Below, piece by piece: positions 25,962 to 34,564 of a DNA stretch of 64,000 nucleotides. Each line of letters begins with the position of its first letter. Within the stretch, counting starts at the first letter, position 1. Position numbers and translations under genes: made by a program. This DNA is from JAICJJ01 sp039809985 (GTDB taxonomy: Bacteria; Chloroflexota; Chloroflexia; Thermomicrobiales; UBA6265): positions 30,753 to 94,752 of the forward strand of contig JBDHWC010000002.1 in assembly GCA_039809985.1 (NCBI GenBank), given 5' to 3'. The notes beneath the pieces are model-generated. The model saw only the letters and a list, made by a program, of their open reading frames with translations. It was not told the DNA's origin and ran no database searches.

Positions 25962-26145
25962 TGCCGGGGTGTCCGGACAACCCGGACTTTCGTGCAGCCG
26001 ATCCGGTGCCGTCAGAGTCAATCGGCACGTGGGGCGCAGCAAGGCGGCGAGCTGCGCGACCGCCTCTCTTCGCGGGAACAGACAGGAGCGCTAGAATCTC
26101 GCGCCTCGTCAAGGATGCAGGCGTCGCGCGACCCGGGGGACTCCG

Positions 26146-27201
26146 TTGGCTGACCTCAACCTCCCGCTCCTGAAGCAACTGTGCGAGACACCGGCAGTGC
26201 CGAGCCGCGAGGACGCCATGCGCGAACTCGTCGCCCGCGAGATTCGGCCGCTGGTCGACGACCTGCGCGTCGACGTCCTCGGCAACCTGGTCGCCACGCG
26301 GCACGGGGCGCGGCCACGGGTCATGCTGGCGGCGCACATGGACGAGATCGGGTTCCTCGTCCGACACATCGACGACAAGGGGTTCGTCCGGTTGCAGCCG
26401 GTCGGCGGCTTCGACCCGCGGACGCTGGTGGCCCAGCGCGTGGTCGTCCACGGGTTCGCCGGCCAGCGGCTCGTCGGCGCGCTTCAGCCGGGAACCAAGC
26501 CGATCCACGTCCTTGATCCCTCGGAGGTGAAGCCGCTCAAACTCGAGGAGCTTTACGTCGATCTTGGGATGGCAGCCGATGCGGTGCGGTCCATGGTCGA
26601 GGTCGGTGACATGGTGACCCTCGACCGCGGGCTCGAGCCGGTCGGCGACTGCGTGGTCAGCCGGGCGCTCGACGACCGGGTCGGGCTCTTCGTCATGATC
26701 GAGGCGATGCGCGCCGCGACCGGCACCGCATGCGAGATCGTGGCCGTCGCCACCACCCAGGAGGAGGTCGGCCTGCGCGGGGCTCGCACCTCCGCCCACG
26801 CGGTGCAGCCCGACGTTTCCGTGGCGCTCGACGTCACGCTCGCGGTCGACACGCCCGGCGGCAGCCCGGAAGCGGCGGTGACCGAGCTCGGCAAGGGCGT
26901 CGCCCTGAAGGTGATGGATTCCTCCCACCTCAGCAACCCGAAGCTCGTGCGCCATTTCCGCGACCTCGCGGACGAGGCCGACATCCCCTACCAGCTCGAG
27001 CTGCTGCCGCGCGGCGGCACCGACGCCGGCGCGATGCAACTCTCCCGCGACGGCTCGGCGGCGATCACGATCTCGATCCCGACCCGTTACGTCCACACGG
27101 TGAACGAGATGGCAAGCCAAGCCGACATCGCCGGCGCGATCGACCTGCTCGCCCGATTCCTCGGGACGGTCGGCGACCGCGACTACGGCTACGCGGTGTG
27201 A
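26146..27201 (+). CDS. M42 family glutamyl aminopeptidase-like metallopeptidase
   Basis: A 351 aa dinuclear metal aminopeptidase. Ligands and catalytic residues of the M42/tetrahedral aminopeptidase family are present: AAHMDEIGF (His), SRALDDRVG (bridging Asp), ATTQEEVGLRG (catalytic Glu and ligand Glu), VALDVTLA (Asp) and RYVHTVNEM (His). It is probably a cytoplasmic dodecameric peptidase that trims peptides from the N-terminus (family knowledge). The start is a TTG with GGGGGA eight bases upstream; no ATG lies near the start of the fold. It is divergent from the Gly-rich genes and precedes a tRNA. Confidence 0.87.
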   Translation: MADLNLPLLKQLCETPAVPSREDAMRELVAREIRPLVDDLRVDVLGNLVATRHGARPRVMLAAHMDEIGFLVRHIDDKGFVRLQPVGGFDPRTLVAQRVVVHGFAGQRLVGALQPGTKPIHVLDPSEVKPLKLEELYVDLGMAADAVRSMVEVGDMVTLDRGLEPVGDCVVSRALDDRVGLFVMIEAMRAATGTACEIVAVATTQEEVGLRGARTSAHAVQPDVSVALDVTLAVDTPGGSPEAAVTELGKGVALKVMDSSHLSNPKLVRHFRDLADEADIPYQLELLPRGGTDAGAMQLSRDGSAAITISIPTRYVHTVNEMASQADIAGAIDLLARFLGTVGDRDYGYAV

Positions 27202-27218
27202 GCGGGGCACGATCGGCG

Positions 27219-27248
27219 TTGACGCCCGTTTCCGGCCTGTCGTACACT
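27219..27248 (+). promoter_or_regulatory. Promoter of tRNA-Ala
   Basis: TTGACG (27219-27224), 18 bp spacer, TACACT (27243-27248), 11 bp before the mature tRNA 5' end. Confidence 0.75.
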
Positions 27249-27259
27249 CCGACCGCCTT

Positions 27260-27332
<73 letters not shown>

Positions 27333-27348
27333 CCCTCGGGGGACCACG

Positions 27349-27376
27349 AACGGCCCGGGCTTCTGCCCGGGCCGTT
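27349..27376. terminator. Bidirectional terminator between tRNA-Ala and ftsH
   Basis: A perfect 12 bp stem (27349-27360 with 27365-27376), TTCT loop, weak T content after it. It serves convergent units. Confidence 0.75.
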
Positions 27377-27401
27377 GTCATGGTGCGCGACGGCAGATGC
27401 G

Positions 27402-29363
27402 TCAGTCGGCCGGCTGCGGGGCGAGACGACCCGGCGCGGCCGGGTAGTCACGGTCCGGTCGACCGGGGTGCCCGTCGGCGGGCCGCGCCGCTGGGCGCCC
27501 GGTCGGCGGCCCGACCAAGTCCGGTCGCGGCCGCGGGCCGTCGAACAGCGCCTCGAGGTCGTCCCCCTCGATCGTCTCCTCACGGATCAGGAGCTGGGCG
27601 ATCGCCTCGAGCTTGTCGGCGTGGTCCGCGAGGATCGCCTTCGCCCGTTGGTGCGCGGTCTCGACAAGGTCGCGGATCTCCTGGTCGATCAGGTAGGCAA
27701 CCTCGTCGCTGTAGTTCCGCTGCTCGCTGATCTCGCGGCCGAGAAAGACGAGCTCGTCCTTCTTGCCGAAGGCGAGCGGCCCGAGGGTCCGGCTCATCCC
27801 GAACTCGGTCACCATCCGGCGCGCGATCGCCGTCGCCCGCTCGATGTCGTTGGCAGCCCCGGTCGACTGCTCCTCGAACACCATCAGCTCGGCGACGTGG
27901 CCGGCCATGAAGACCGCCAGTTCGTCCTCGAACTGGGCCTTCGTCTTGAACAGCCGGTCCTCGTCCGGGACGACCCGGGTGTAGCCGCCCATCATGCCGC
28001 GGGCAACGATGCTCACCTTCCGCACCGGGTCGGCGTGCGGCAGCATCCGGGCCACCAGCGCGTGCCCGGCCTCGTGGTAGGCGGTCATCGACCGCTCGCG
28101 CTCGGAGATGACGCGGCTCTTGCGCTGCGGCCCCGCCAGCACCCGGTCGATCGCCTCGGTCATCTCGTCGCGACCGACGGTCTTCTTGTTGCGCCGTGCG
28201 GCGAGGATCGCCGCCTCGTTGACCAGGTTCTCGAGGTCGGCCCCGGAGAAGCCGGGCGTCTGCCGGGCGAGGTTCTCGATCGAGACGTCCTCCTCCAGCG
28301 GCTTGCCGCGGGCGTGGACCGACAGGATCGCGGTTCGGCCCTGGATGTCGGGCCGGTCGAGAATCACCTGCCGATCGAAGCGCCCCGGCCGCAGCAGCGC
28401 GGGGTCGAGCACGTCGGGCCGGTTCGTCGCCGCGACGACGATTACGTTGGTCGAGCTGTCGAAGCCGTCCATCTCGACCAGGATTTGGTTCAAGGTCTGC
28501 TCGCGCTCGTCGTGGCTGCCGCCGAGCCCCGCGCCGCGCTGCCGCCCGACCGCGTCGATCTCGTCGACGAAGACGATGCACGGCGCGTTGCGCTTCGCCT
28601 GCTCGAACAGGTCACGCACCCGGCTCGCGCCGACGCCGACGAACATCTCGACGAACTCCGAGCCGGAGATCGAGAAGAACGGCACCCCGGCCTCGCCGGC
28701 GACGGCCCGCGAGAGGAGCGTCTTGCCGGTCCCAGGCGGCCCGACCAGCAGCACGCCGCGCGGGATGCGCGCCCCGAGCGAGGCGAACTTGTCCGGGTAC
28801 TTCAGGAACTCGACGACCTCGACTAGTTCCTCCTTCGCCTCGTCGACGCCCGCGACGTCGGCGAAGGTGACGGTCGGCTTGTTGCCGGTGAAGAGCCGGG
28901 CCCGGCTCTTCCCGAACGACATCGCCTGGTTGTTGCTCCCCTGGGCCTGCCGCATCATGAAGGCGAAGACGCCGATCAGCAGCGCGGTCGGCAGGATCAG
29001 GGTCAGCACGCTCAGCCAGCCGCCCCAGCGGCTCGCCGGCTCGAACTCGATCAGGCCGGGCGGCAGGGAAGCGGGATCGACCCCGTAGGTCTTGAGGACG
29101 GTCAGCAGGTCCGCGCCGGGCGGCATGGTCATCACCGCGTCGCGGCGCCCGGCCTCTGGCACGTACTGGACGACGACGTTGCCGCTGTCCTCGGACTGGG
29201 TCAGCTTGGCGACCTTGTCGTCCCGCAGCTCGGCGACCACGTTGCCGATGCTGCGTTGGGTGGGGCCGCCCTCGCCGCCGACCAGCGTGAACCAGAGCGC
29301 GACGACGGCGACGACCAGAACGATCCAGACAAACCCGTTGCGCAGCCGTTTCGTGTCGCGCAT
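27402..29363 (-). CDS. ftsH: ATP-dependent zinc metalloprotease FtsH
   Basis: A 653 aa membrane-bound AAA protease that degrades misfolded membrane and regulatory proteins. There are two membrane helices (about 10-28 and 116-138) with an extracytoplasmic domain between. The AAA module has Walker A GPPGTGKT, Walker B CIVFVDEIDA and the second-region-of-homology ATNRPDVLDPALLRPGRFDR. The zinc site is HEAGH, with the third ligand Asp in AANDIERAT. The Pro/Arg-rich C-terminal tail is longer than usual. It follows hpt by 84 bp; a TATACT box on the minus strand at 29435-29430 may give it its own promoter. Confidence 0.96.
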   Translation of the reverse strand: MRDTKRLRNGFVWIVLVVAVVALWFTLVGGEGGPTQRSIGNVVAELRDDKVAKLTQSEDSGNVVVQYVPEAGRRDAVMTMPPGADLLTVLKTYGVDPASLPPGLIEFEPASRWGGWLSVLTLILPTALLIGVFAFMMRQAQGSNNQAMSFGKSRARLFTGNKPTVTFADVAGVDEAKEELVEVVEFLKYPDKFASLGARIPRGVLLVGPPGTGKTLLSRAVAGEAGVPFFSISGSEFVEMFVGVGASRVRDLFEQAKRNAPCIVFVDEIDAVGRQRGAGLGGSHDEREQTLNQILVEMDGFDSSTNVIVVAATNRPDVLDPALLRPGRFDRQVILDRPDIQGRTAILSVHARGKPLEEDVSIENLARQTPGFSGADLENLVNEAAILAARRNKKTVGRDEMTEAIDRVLAGPQRKSRVISERERSMTAYHEAGHALVARMLPHADPVRKVSIVARGMMGGYTRVVPDEDRLFKTKAQFEDELAVFMAGHVAELMVFEEQSTGAANDIERATAIARRMVTEFGMSRTLGPLAFGKKDELVFLGREISEQRNYSDEVAYLIDQEIRDLVETAHQRAKAILADHADKLEAIAQLLIREETIEGDDLEALFDGPRPRPDLVGPPTGRPAARPADGHPGRPDRDYPAAPGRLAPQPAD

Positions 29364-29447
29364 GCATGCTCCTGGCGGGCGGGATGCCGCGCCGTGCGGG
29401 CTTCCGGCGCGGTGGGTCGGCAGGCCCTGAGTATAGCGAAATCGCGG

Positions 29448-30026
29448 TCAGGCATCGCTCTCGCTCAGGAGCGACGGGTCGAGCACCGCGATGTACGGCA
29501 GGTTCCGGTAGCGCCCCGCAAAGTCGAGTCCGTAGCCGACGACGAACTCGTCAGGAATCCGGAAACCGATCTTGTCGACCTGCACGTCGACGGCGTCCGG
29601 CTTGTCCTTGGTCAGGAGGGCAACGACCGTGATGTCCTTCGGGTTGCGGCGCTGGAGGACGTCGAGCAGGTATTTCAGGGTCAGGCCGCTGTCCACGATG
29701 TCCTCGACCACCAGCACTCGCCGGCCCTCGATGTCGCGGTCGAGGTCCTTCAGGATCCGCACCACCCCTGAGCTCCGGGTCGCGTCGCCGTAGGACGAGA
29801 TCGCCATGAAGTCGATCTCGACCGGCACCGTCATCTGCTTCATCAGGTCGCTCATGAAGGCGACCGCGCCGTTGAGCACCCCGACCATCAGTGGCACGTC
29901 GCTCTGGTAGAGGTCGTCAAGCTCCGCGGCCAGCTCGGCCGTGCGGCCGGCGATCGTCGGCTGGTCGACCAGCACGCGCCGCACCCCGCGCGCTCGCAGT
30001 TCCGGCTTCGCCCCGGCTTCGGTCAC
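29448..30026 (-). CDS. hpt: Hypoxanthine phosphoribosyltransferase
   Basis: A 192 aa purine salvage enzyme that joins hypoxanthine or guanine to PRPP. The PRPP-binding motif VLVVEDIVDSGLTL is intact. VGVLNGAVAFMSDLMKQM and IDFMAISSYGD are the usual HPRT loops, with GYGLDFAGRYRNLPYI near the end. The GTG start at 30026 overlaps the tilS TGA by four bases (GTGA) and has GGGGAGGAG upstream, so translation is probably coupled to tilS. The order tilS-hpt-ftsH is conserved across many Gram-positive bacteria. Confidence 0.95.
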   Translation of the reverse strand: MTEAGAKPELRARGVRRVLVDQPTIAGRTAELAAELDDLYQSDVPLMVGVLNGAVAFMSDLMKQMTVPVEIDFMAISSYGDATRSSGVVRILKDLDRDIEGRRVLVVEDIVDSGLTLKYLLDVLQRRNPKDITVVALLTKDKPDAVDVQVDKIGFRIPDEFVVGYGLDFAGRYRNLPYIAVLDPSLLSESDA

Positions 30027-31102
30027 CGTGTCGCTCCTCCCCGCTCCCCGTCGCAGCTTGAAAGGGCCACGAGCGTCGTCCGCGTCCGCCGCACGGCCCG
30101 CCCGTTCCCGAGTTCGACCACGCTGCCGTTCTCGCCCGTCTCGGCCAGTCGCAGCAACGCTTCCGTCCGCTCCCGCGAGATCGGCGGCGAACCGCAGGCT
30201 TCGTCAACCCACCGCCGCACGAGGCGGCTCCGCAGTCCCCTCGGCGCATCGCGCAGTTCGGCGAGCGTCAGCGTCCCGTCGTTTCCGCGAGCACGTGCCA
30301 GCCAGTCTTCGCACAGTGAGCCGATGACCGCCTCGTCGTCCGCAGCGAGCGCAGCGTACCGTGTCAGCGCCGTGGTCGATCCCGGCATCAGCTGCTCGAA
30401 CAGCGGCAGGAGCTGATGCCGGATCGCGTTGCGCCGGAAAACCGGATCGTCATTGGAAGAGTCGGCGTTCGGCTGAAACCCTGCTTGACCGACGTAGGCC
30501 ACGAGGTCCGTCCGCCGTTCCTCGAGGAGCGGACGCCAGACGCGCCACTCGCAGGCGGGCTCGTCCGATGCCCACCATGGAACGGTCAGCGGCGTCAGCT
30601 CGCGCATTCCGCTCGCGCCGAGGGTGCCCGCCCCTCGCCCGAGATGCAGGAGGACGGTCTCGGCTTGGTCCTCGGCGTGGTGGGCGAGCGCGATGATTTC
30701 TGTGCCGTGCCCGCGTGCCGTCAAGGCCAGCCCGCGAAACCGTTCGCGCCGCAACGCCTCCTCTGGGCCGACACCCGGATGGAGGTCGCGCGCAGGCCGC
30801 GCGAGGACGTGCGGCGCAAACGCCAGCCCGAGTTGGTTCGCCAGCACCTGCGCGGCTGTCCGGTCCGCGCCAGACTCCGGGCGCGCCACATGGTCGACAT
30901 GGCAGAGGACCGGCACCACGCCCGCCCGCGACGCAACTCTGGCAAGGCCGACGGCGAGGGCAAGCGAATCGGGTCCGCCAGAAAAGCCGACAACGACCCT
31001 CTGGCCGGCTGCGAGGCGCAACCGGCTCAGCCTGTCGAGCAGGCGCTGCTCGATGCCGAGGAGAGCATTGGCCGGGAGAGCGCCGACGCGAGTCAACGCC
31101 AC
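30023..31102 (-). CDS. tilS: tRNA(Ile)-lysidine synthase
   Basis: The enzyme converts C34 of tRNA-Ile(CAU) to lysidine so that it reads AUA. The ATP pyrophosphatase loop VVGFSGGPDSLALAVGLA is present near residue 40. CHVDHVARPESGADR and IALAHHAEDQAETVLLHLGRGAG are the family motifs, followed by the RNAIRHQLLPLFE segment. The open frame extends into the upstream tRNA gene, so the GTG at 31102 is chosen, giving 359 aa; the exact start is uncertain because no strong ribosome binding site is seen. The gene begins only about 27 bp after tRNA-Met and is likely co-transcribed with it. Confidence 0.9.
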   Translation of the reverse strand: MALTRVGALPANALLGIEQRLLDRLSRLRLAAGQRVVVGFSGGPDSLALAVGLARVASRAGVVPVLCHVDHVARPESGADRTAAQVLANQLGLAFAPHVLARPARDLHPGVGPEEALRRERFRGLALTARGHGTEIIALAHHAEDQAETVLLHLGRGAGTLGASGMRELTPLTVPWWASDEPACEWRVWRPLLEERRTDLVAYVGQAGFQPNADSSNDDPVFRRNAIRHQLLPLFEQLMPGSTTALTRYAALAADDEAVIGSLCEDWLARARGNDGTLTLAELRDAPRGLRSRLVRRWVDEACGSPPISRERTEALLRLAETGENGSVVELGNGRAVRRTRTTLVALSSCDGERGGATR

Positions 31103-31128
31103 AGTCTTCGGGAACGGCGCGGGGCGCG

Positions 31129-31203
31129 TGGTGCCGACGGGTGGACTCGAACCACCGGCCAAGGGCTTATGAGTCCCTTGCTCTGCCTCTGAGCTACGTC
31201 GGC
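31129..31203 (-). tRNA. tRNA-Met (anticodon CAT), elongator type
   Basis: Acceptor GCCGACG/CGTCGGC, D arm GCTCAGAGGCAGAGC, anticodon loop CTCATAA, T arm GGTGGTTCGAGTCCACC, discriminator A and encoded CCA. The anticodon stem has an A31:G39 mismatch. It is not an initiator, because 1-72 is paired and the GGG is at 28-30. The CAT anticodon could also mark tRNA-Ile2, but the acceptor pairs 4-69 (G-C) and 5-68 (A-T) differ from those known to be read by TilS in E. coli. Confidence 0.88.
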
Positions 31204-31228
31204 GAGGTGCGTCCTCACGGCACGGCGC

Positions 31229-31257
31229 AGTCTAACGGAGCCGTCCGAGGCGGTCAA
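31229..31257 (-). promoter_or_regulatory. Promoter of tRNA-Met and probably tilS-hpt-ftsH
   Basis: On the minus strand TTGACC (31257-31252), 17 bp spacer, TAGACT (31234-31229). No terminator is seen between the tRNA and tilS. The remainder of 31258-31483 shows nothing I recognise. Confidence 0.72.
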
Positions 31258-31483
31258 ACTCGGCGTGGGTTCGCCGTGCGGTCAACGATGCCCTGTTGGG
31301 TGCCCAACAATGCCCCGACCCGGCGCATGCCGCCAGAATCGGACACCGCGCTCCCGAGCAGATGGCTGGCAGGACACGATGAATGGCGATTTCCGCCACT
31401 CTGTGCTACCGTGAGGGTCGTCTGAGGGGTCCACGGTCGCTCAACGGAGGTGGCAAGGACTGGCGTCCGCCAATGCTCACCGG

Positions 31484-31557
31484 TACCCCCAGCGGGATTC
31501 GAACCCGCGATCTTCACCTTGAAAGGGTGACGTCCTAGGCCGCTAGACTATGGGGGC
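31484..31557 (-). tRNA. tRNA-Glu (anticodon TTC)
   Basis: Acceptor GCCCCCA with TGGGGGT (terminal G-T pair), D arm GTCTAGCGGCCTAGGAC, anticodon stem TCACC/GGTGA with loop CTTTCAA, T arm GCGGGTTCGAATCCCGC, discriminator A. The tail is CCG, so CCA is added after transcription. Confidence 0.94.
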
Positions 31558-31567
31558 AGGCCCCGCA

Positions 31568-31597
31568 ACAATATCGCCAGTTCGCGCGGCGTGTCAA
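31568..31597 (-). promoter_or_regulatory. Promoter of tRNA-Glu
   Basis: On the minus strand TTGACA (31597-31592), 18 bp spacer, TATTGT (31573-31568), 10 bp before the tRNA. Confidence 0.72.
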
Positions 31598-31743
31598 CGG
31601 AATGCTGGCAAACCCGCCGGTCGGCCTCACCAGTGGCCCGGAACGCCGATCTTCCGAGCAACCCCGCCAGGGCGCGAACCTCCAACGACATCGGCGGCAC
31701 GAACGGCCGCCCGGCGCCTCCTGAACACGTGGTGAGGAACGAC

Positions 31744-33012
31744 ATGACCGAACGCGATGCGTCAACGGGAACGGTCACGACACTCGAGGCCGACCCCGTC
31801 GCGCCGTTCGCGCAGGAGCCGATGGACGACCCGGTCGCCGCCGACGGCAAGTCCGCCGACCGCCGGGCCGCCCGCGACCTGAAGCGGGCCGGGCGAGCGG
31901 AACGCCGCGCCGACCGCAAGGGCGGCAGCGCGAACGGCACTGCGCCGGACGCGGAGGACTCGCTGTCCCCGGTTTCGCGATCGATCCCCCTGACCGAACT
32001 GCCACTCGTCGGCCCGACCACCGACATCCGCCCCGATCCGGTGGTGGTCATCCTGCCGCCGTCGGAGCAGCCGGCCGCTGACGTGCTCACCGCCCTCGCC
32101 GCGGACTCGAGCGACGAAGCCGTGGCGATTGGCGAAGAGCCGGGGGCGGCTCCGCCGACCGACAGCCGGCAAGCGCGACGGGCCGACCGGCAATCCGCGC
32201 GTGCCGTTCGACGGGACTCCAAGAGTGGAGCCGAAAGCACCGCCGCAGTCGCGGCCGTCGCAACCAACACGGACGCCGACGCGACCGCGCCGGCACCGGC
32301 CGACGGTTCGGCACCCGCCGCACAGCCGGCGTCCTTGATTCGGCCCCAGTTGGCCATCGTTCCGGGTGAGGACAAGGAGAAGCAGACGGCGAAGGCGATC
32401 GCCCGCATCGAGTCGCAGCACCGACAGGCCGAGGCGGCGATCGCCGGCGTCGACCTGCAAGGCGCGGCGATCGCCCCGCTGATCCGCTACGTCAACGCGA
32501 TCTCGCACCAGCTCAACGAGTCGCAGAAGGCGATCGGCAAGCTTCAGGTTGAGCGCGACGCGCTGCGCACCCAAGTCATCGGTCTCAACGGCGTGCCGGT
32601 CGACGTTGACGCGCTGGCCGAGCAAGCCGGCAGCGCCGACCACCTCGCCGAGTCGGCAAAGCTGAGCCGACGGGAAGGCCGCAAGCCGGAGACGGAGAAG
32701 GAGCCGAAGACCGTCGAGGACATGGGCCGCCAGCGGCGTCTGATCGCCCTCGCCGGCCTCGCCGTGCTCGGCGCCGTCGCGTTGATCCTCCGCGTGACCT
32801 CCCATGCGGTCGATCTGTCCAACGTCTCGAAGAACGGCCTCGGCAGCGTGGCGATCATCGGCAGCTTCATGCAGGTGTTCCTGGCCGGGATGATCTTCTA
32901 CCGCCTGATCCGCATCGGCGGCCGCGGCGCCAAGTGGCTCTTCCCGGAGAACGACCCGAAGGCTCAGAAGAAACTTGCCCAGGCGAAGCCGACGGGGCGA
33001 AAGCGGGGCTGA
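31744..33012 (+). CDS. Hypothetical membrane protein with long disordered N-terminus (422 aa)
   Basis: Residues 1 to about 205 are Ala/Asp/Arg/Pro-rich and likely disordered, with two Arg-rich repeats (DRRAARDLKRAGRAERRADR and RQARRADRQSARAVRRDSK). A helical/coiled-coil region (about 215-320: QTAKAIARIESQHRQAEAAI, LNESQKAIGKLQVERDALR) follows, then two membrane helices (RRLIALAGLAVLGAVALIL and VAIIGSFMQVFLAGMIFYRLI) and a Lys-rich end. GGTGAGGAACG precedes the ATG at 31744. No family recognised. It resembles envelope-associated, possibly nucleic-acid- or wall-interacting proteins only in general layout. Confidence 0.68.
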   Translation: MTERDASTGTVTTLEADPVAPFAQEPMDDPVAADGKSADRRAARDLKRAGRAERRADRKGGSANGTAPDAEDSLSPVSRSIPLTELPLVGPTTDIRPDPVVVILPPSEQPAADVLTALAADSSDEAVAIGEEPGAAPPTDSRQARRADRQSARAVRRDSKSGAESTAAVAAVATNTDADATAPAPADGSAPAAQPASLIRPQLAIVPGEDKEKQTAKAIARIESQHRQAEAAIAGVDLQGAAIAPLIRYVNAISHQLNESQKAIGKLQVERDALRTQVIGLNGVPVDVDALAEQAGSADHLAESAKLSRREGRKPETEKEPKTVEDMGRQRRLIALAGLAVLGAVALILRVTSHAVDLSNVSKNGLGSVAIIGSFMQVFLAGMIFYRLIRIGGRGAKWLFPENDPKAQKKLAQAKPTGRKRG

Positions 33013-33024
33013 TCCCCTCCGCCG

Positions 33025-34554
33025 TCACAGCAGCACGGTCAACAGCACCCCGAGCAGCGCACCCCCGACAAGGCCGATCCAGTCGAGCCGGGGGTGCGCC
33101 TTCGCGTCTCCCCCGCCGAGGTCGCGCCTCGCCCGTCTGACCAGTTGGCGTCCGTCGGCACTTGCCAGCACGATCGCCGCGGCGACGCCGACCGACAACA
33201 CCAGCGCCGGCACGTCGCCGGGACGGCCCAACGGCTCGCTCGCCCATCCCGTCGCGCCGAACCGGTCGACGATCCCGAGCGCCAGCGAGGTCGCCAGCCG
33301 CGCCGGCACGGCGAGCGCTTCCCCGAGCGGGTACCAGACCAAGGCCCCCACTGCGGCGACCGCGCTGCCGACGAACGCCAGCTCGGCTGGGACAGCGATC
33401 AGCACGTTCGTCGGCAGCCCGGCGAGCGCCACCGTGCCGACCACCGGCAGCAGCACCGGCAGCGTGGCGATCTCGGCGACGGCCGTCGCGACGAGCGCCG
33501 CCACCAGCCAGCCGAACCGGCCCTCGGGTCGCATCCCGGTCATCACCAGCGCGAGGGCGAGCGAGGCCACCATCGACAGTCGAAACGAGAGCGACCAGAT
33601 GTCCTGTGGCCGGGCCAGCACCTCGATCGCCCCGGCGAGGAGGATCAGCGTCACGAAGTCCGGCTTGCGACCGACGCGGAACGCCAGCACGGCGGCGGAC
33701 GCCACCACCGCCGCCCGCAGCGCCGGCGGTTCGAGCCCGACCAGCACCGCGTAAGCCCAGACAGCAGCGACGACGCCCACCTGCCAGCCAACGGCGCGGC
33801 CGACGCCGAGCAGTCCACCCGCGCCGACGAGAATCACCACCAGCAACGCGAGGTTGGAACCGCTGACCGCCGTCAGGTGGACGGTGCTGGTCCGGACGAA
33901 CGCCTCGTGCCGTGCGTCGGTGAGGGCGTTGTCGTCGCCGGTGACGAACCCGCTCATCAGCACCCCGGCGTCGCCCGGCGCGGCGTGCTGGAGCGCCATC
34001 GACATCCGGCCCCGCAGCAGGGCCATTGCCCGCAATGGGCCCGACCCCGGCTGGTCGACCGCGAGTCGCGAGGCGAAGACCGTGCCGCCGCAGCCGCGAC
34101 TCTCCAGCCATGTGCGGACCGCGACCGGCTGGTCGTCGGTTCGCTCAAACGAACCCGCGAACCAGAGCCGGTCCCCGAGCGCCACGGTCGGGTACGCCTC
34201 GGCCGCGAGGCAGACTCTGCCCTCGGCCGGGCGACGTCCGATGTCCGTGGCGATGCGGTCGACGGCTACCACCGTCTGCTGATACTGCCCGTTGGTCGAT
34301 GGCGCGGCAACCACCACGCCTTCGGCGGCCTCGGCCTCGTCCAGCCACGCGATCGCCGGCACCGTCAGCGGCGGCTCGTGCCGCGCCGCTCCCGCCGCGG
34401 CCGCGAGCAGAACGAACGCGGCAGCCGCCAGTTCCGCCCGCCCGGGCCGTCGCCAAACCCAGACCAGCGCCGTCGCGCCGCCAACCAGCCCGACCACCGG
34501 CCAGCCGAACGCGGACGCGAAAATGACCGCCAGCGCGGCAGCGATCCCGGTCAC
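33025..34554 (-). CDS. comEC: ComEC/Rec2 family DNA-uptake membrane channel, without metallo-beta-lactamase domain
   Basis: A 509 aa polytopic protein. After N-terminal membrane helices comes the soluble DUF4131-type region (GRVCLAAEAYPTVALGDRLWFAGSFE). The competence domain then begins (FVTGDDNALTDARHEAFVRTSTVHLTAVSGSN), with the hallmark HLTAVSGSNLALL and about eight more helices. Many ComEC proteins end in a metallo-beta-lactamase-like nuclease domain. This one stops about 50 residues after the last helices, so that domain is missing. It starts at a GTG 10 bp after comEA, so both belong to one uptake operon. Confidence 0.86.
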   Translation of the reverse strand: MTGIAAALAVIFASAFGWPVVGLVGGATALVWVWRRPGRAELAAAAFVLLAAAAGAARHEPPLTVPAIAWLDEAEAAEGVVVAAPSTNGQYQQTVVAVDRIATDIGRRPAEGRVCLAAEAYPTVALGDRLWFAGSFERTDDQPVAVRTWLESRGCGGTVFASRLAVDQPGSGPLRAMALLRGRMSMALQHAAPGDAGVLMSGFVTGDDNALTDARHEAFVRTSTVHLTAVSGSNLALLVVILVGAGGLLGVGRAVGWQVGVVAAVWAYAVLVGLEPPALRAAVVASAAVLAFRVGRKPDFVTLILLAGAIEVLARPQDIWSLSFRLSMVASLALALVMTGMRPEGRFGWLVAALVATAVAEIATLPVLLPVVGTVALAGLPTNVLIAVPAELAFVGSAVAAVGALVWYPLGEALAVPARLATSLALGIVDRFGATGWASEPLGRPGDVPALVLSVGVAAAIVLASADGRQLVRRARRDLGGGDAKAHPRLDWIGLVGGALLGVLLTVLL

Positions 34555-34564
34555 GCGGTCACGC

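Noticed and set aside
31129..31203. tRNA-Ile2 (lysidine) instead of tRNA-Met
   Set aside because: Acceptor pairs 4-69 and 5-68 differ from known TilS determinants and the overall shape fits elongator Met; not fully excluded.
31254..31517. 87-codon open frame on the minus strand between the two tRNA genes
   Set aside because: It runs into the tRNA-Glu gene and shows no ribosome binding site or domain.
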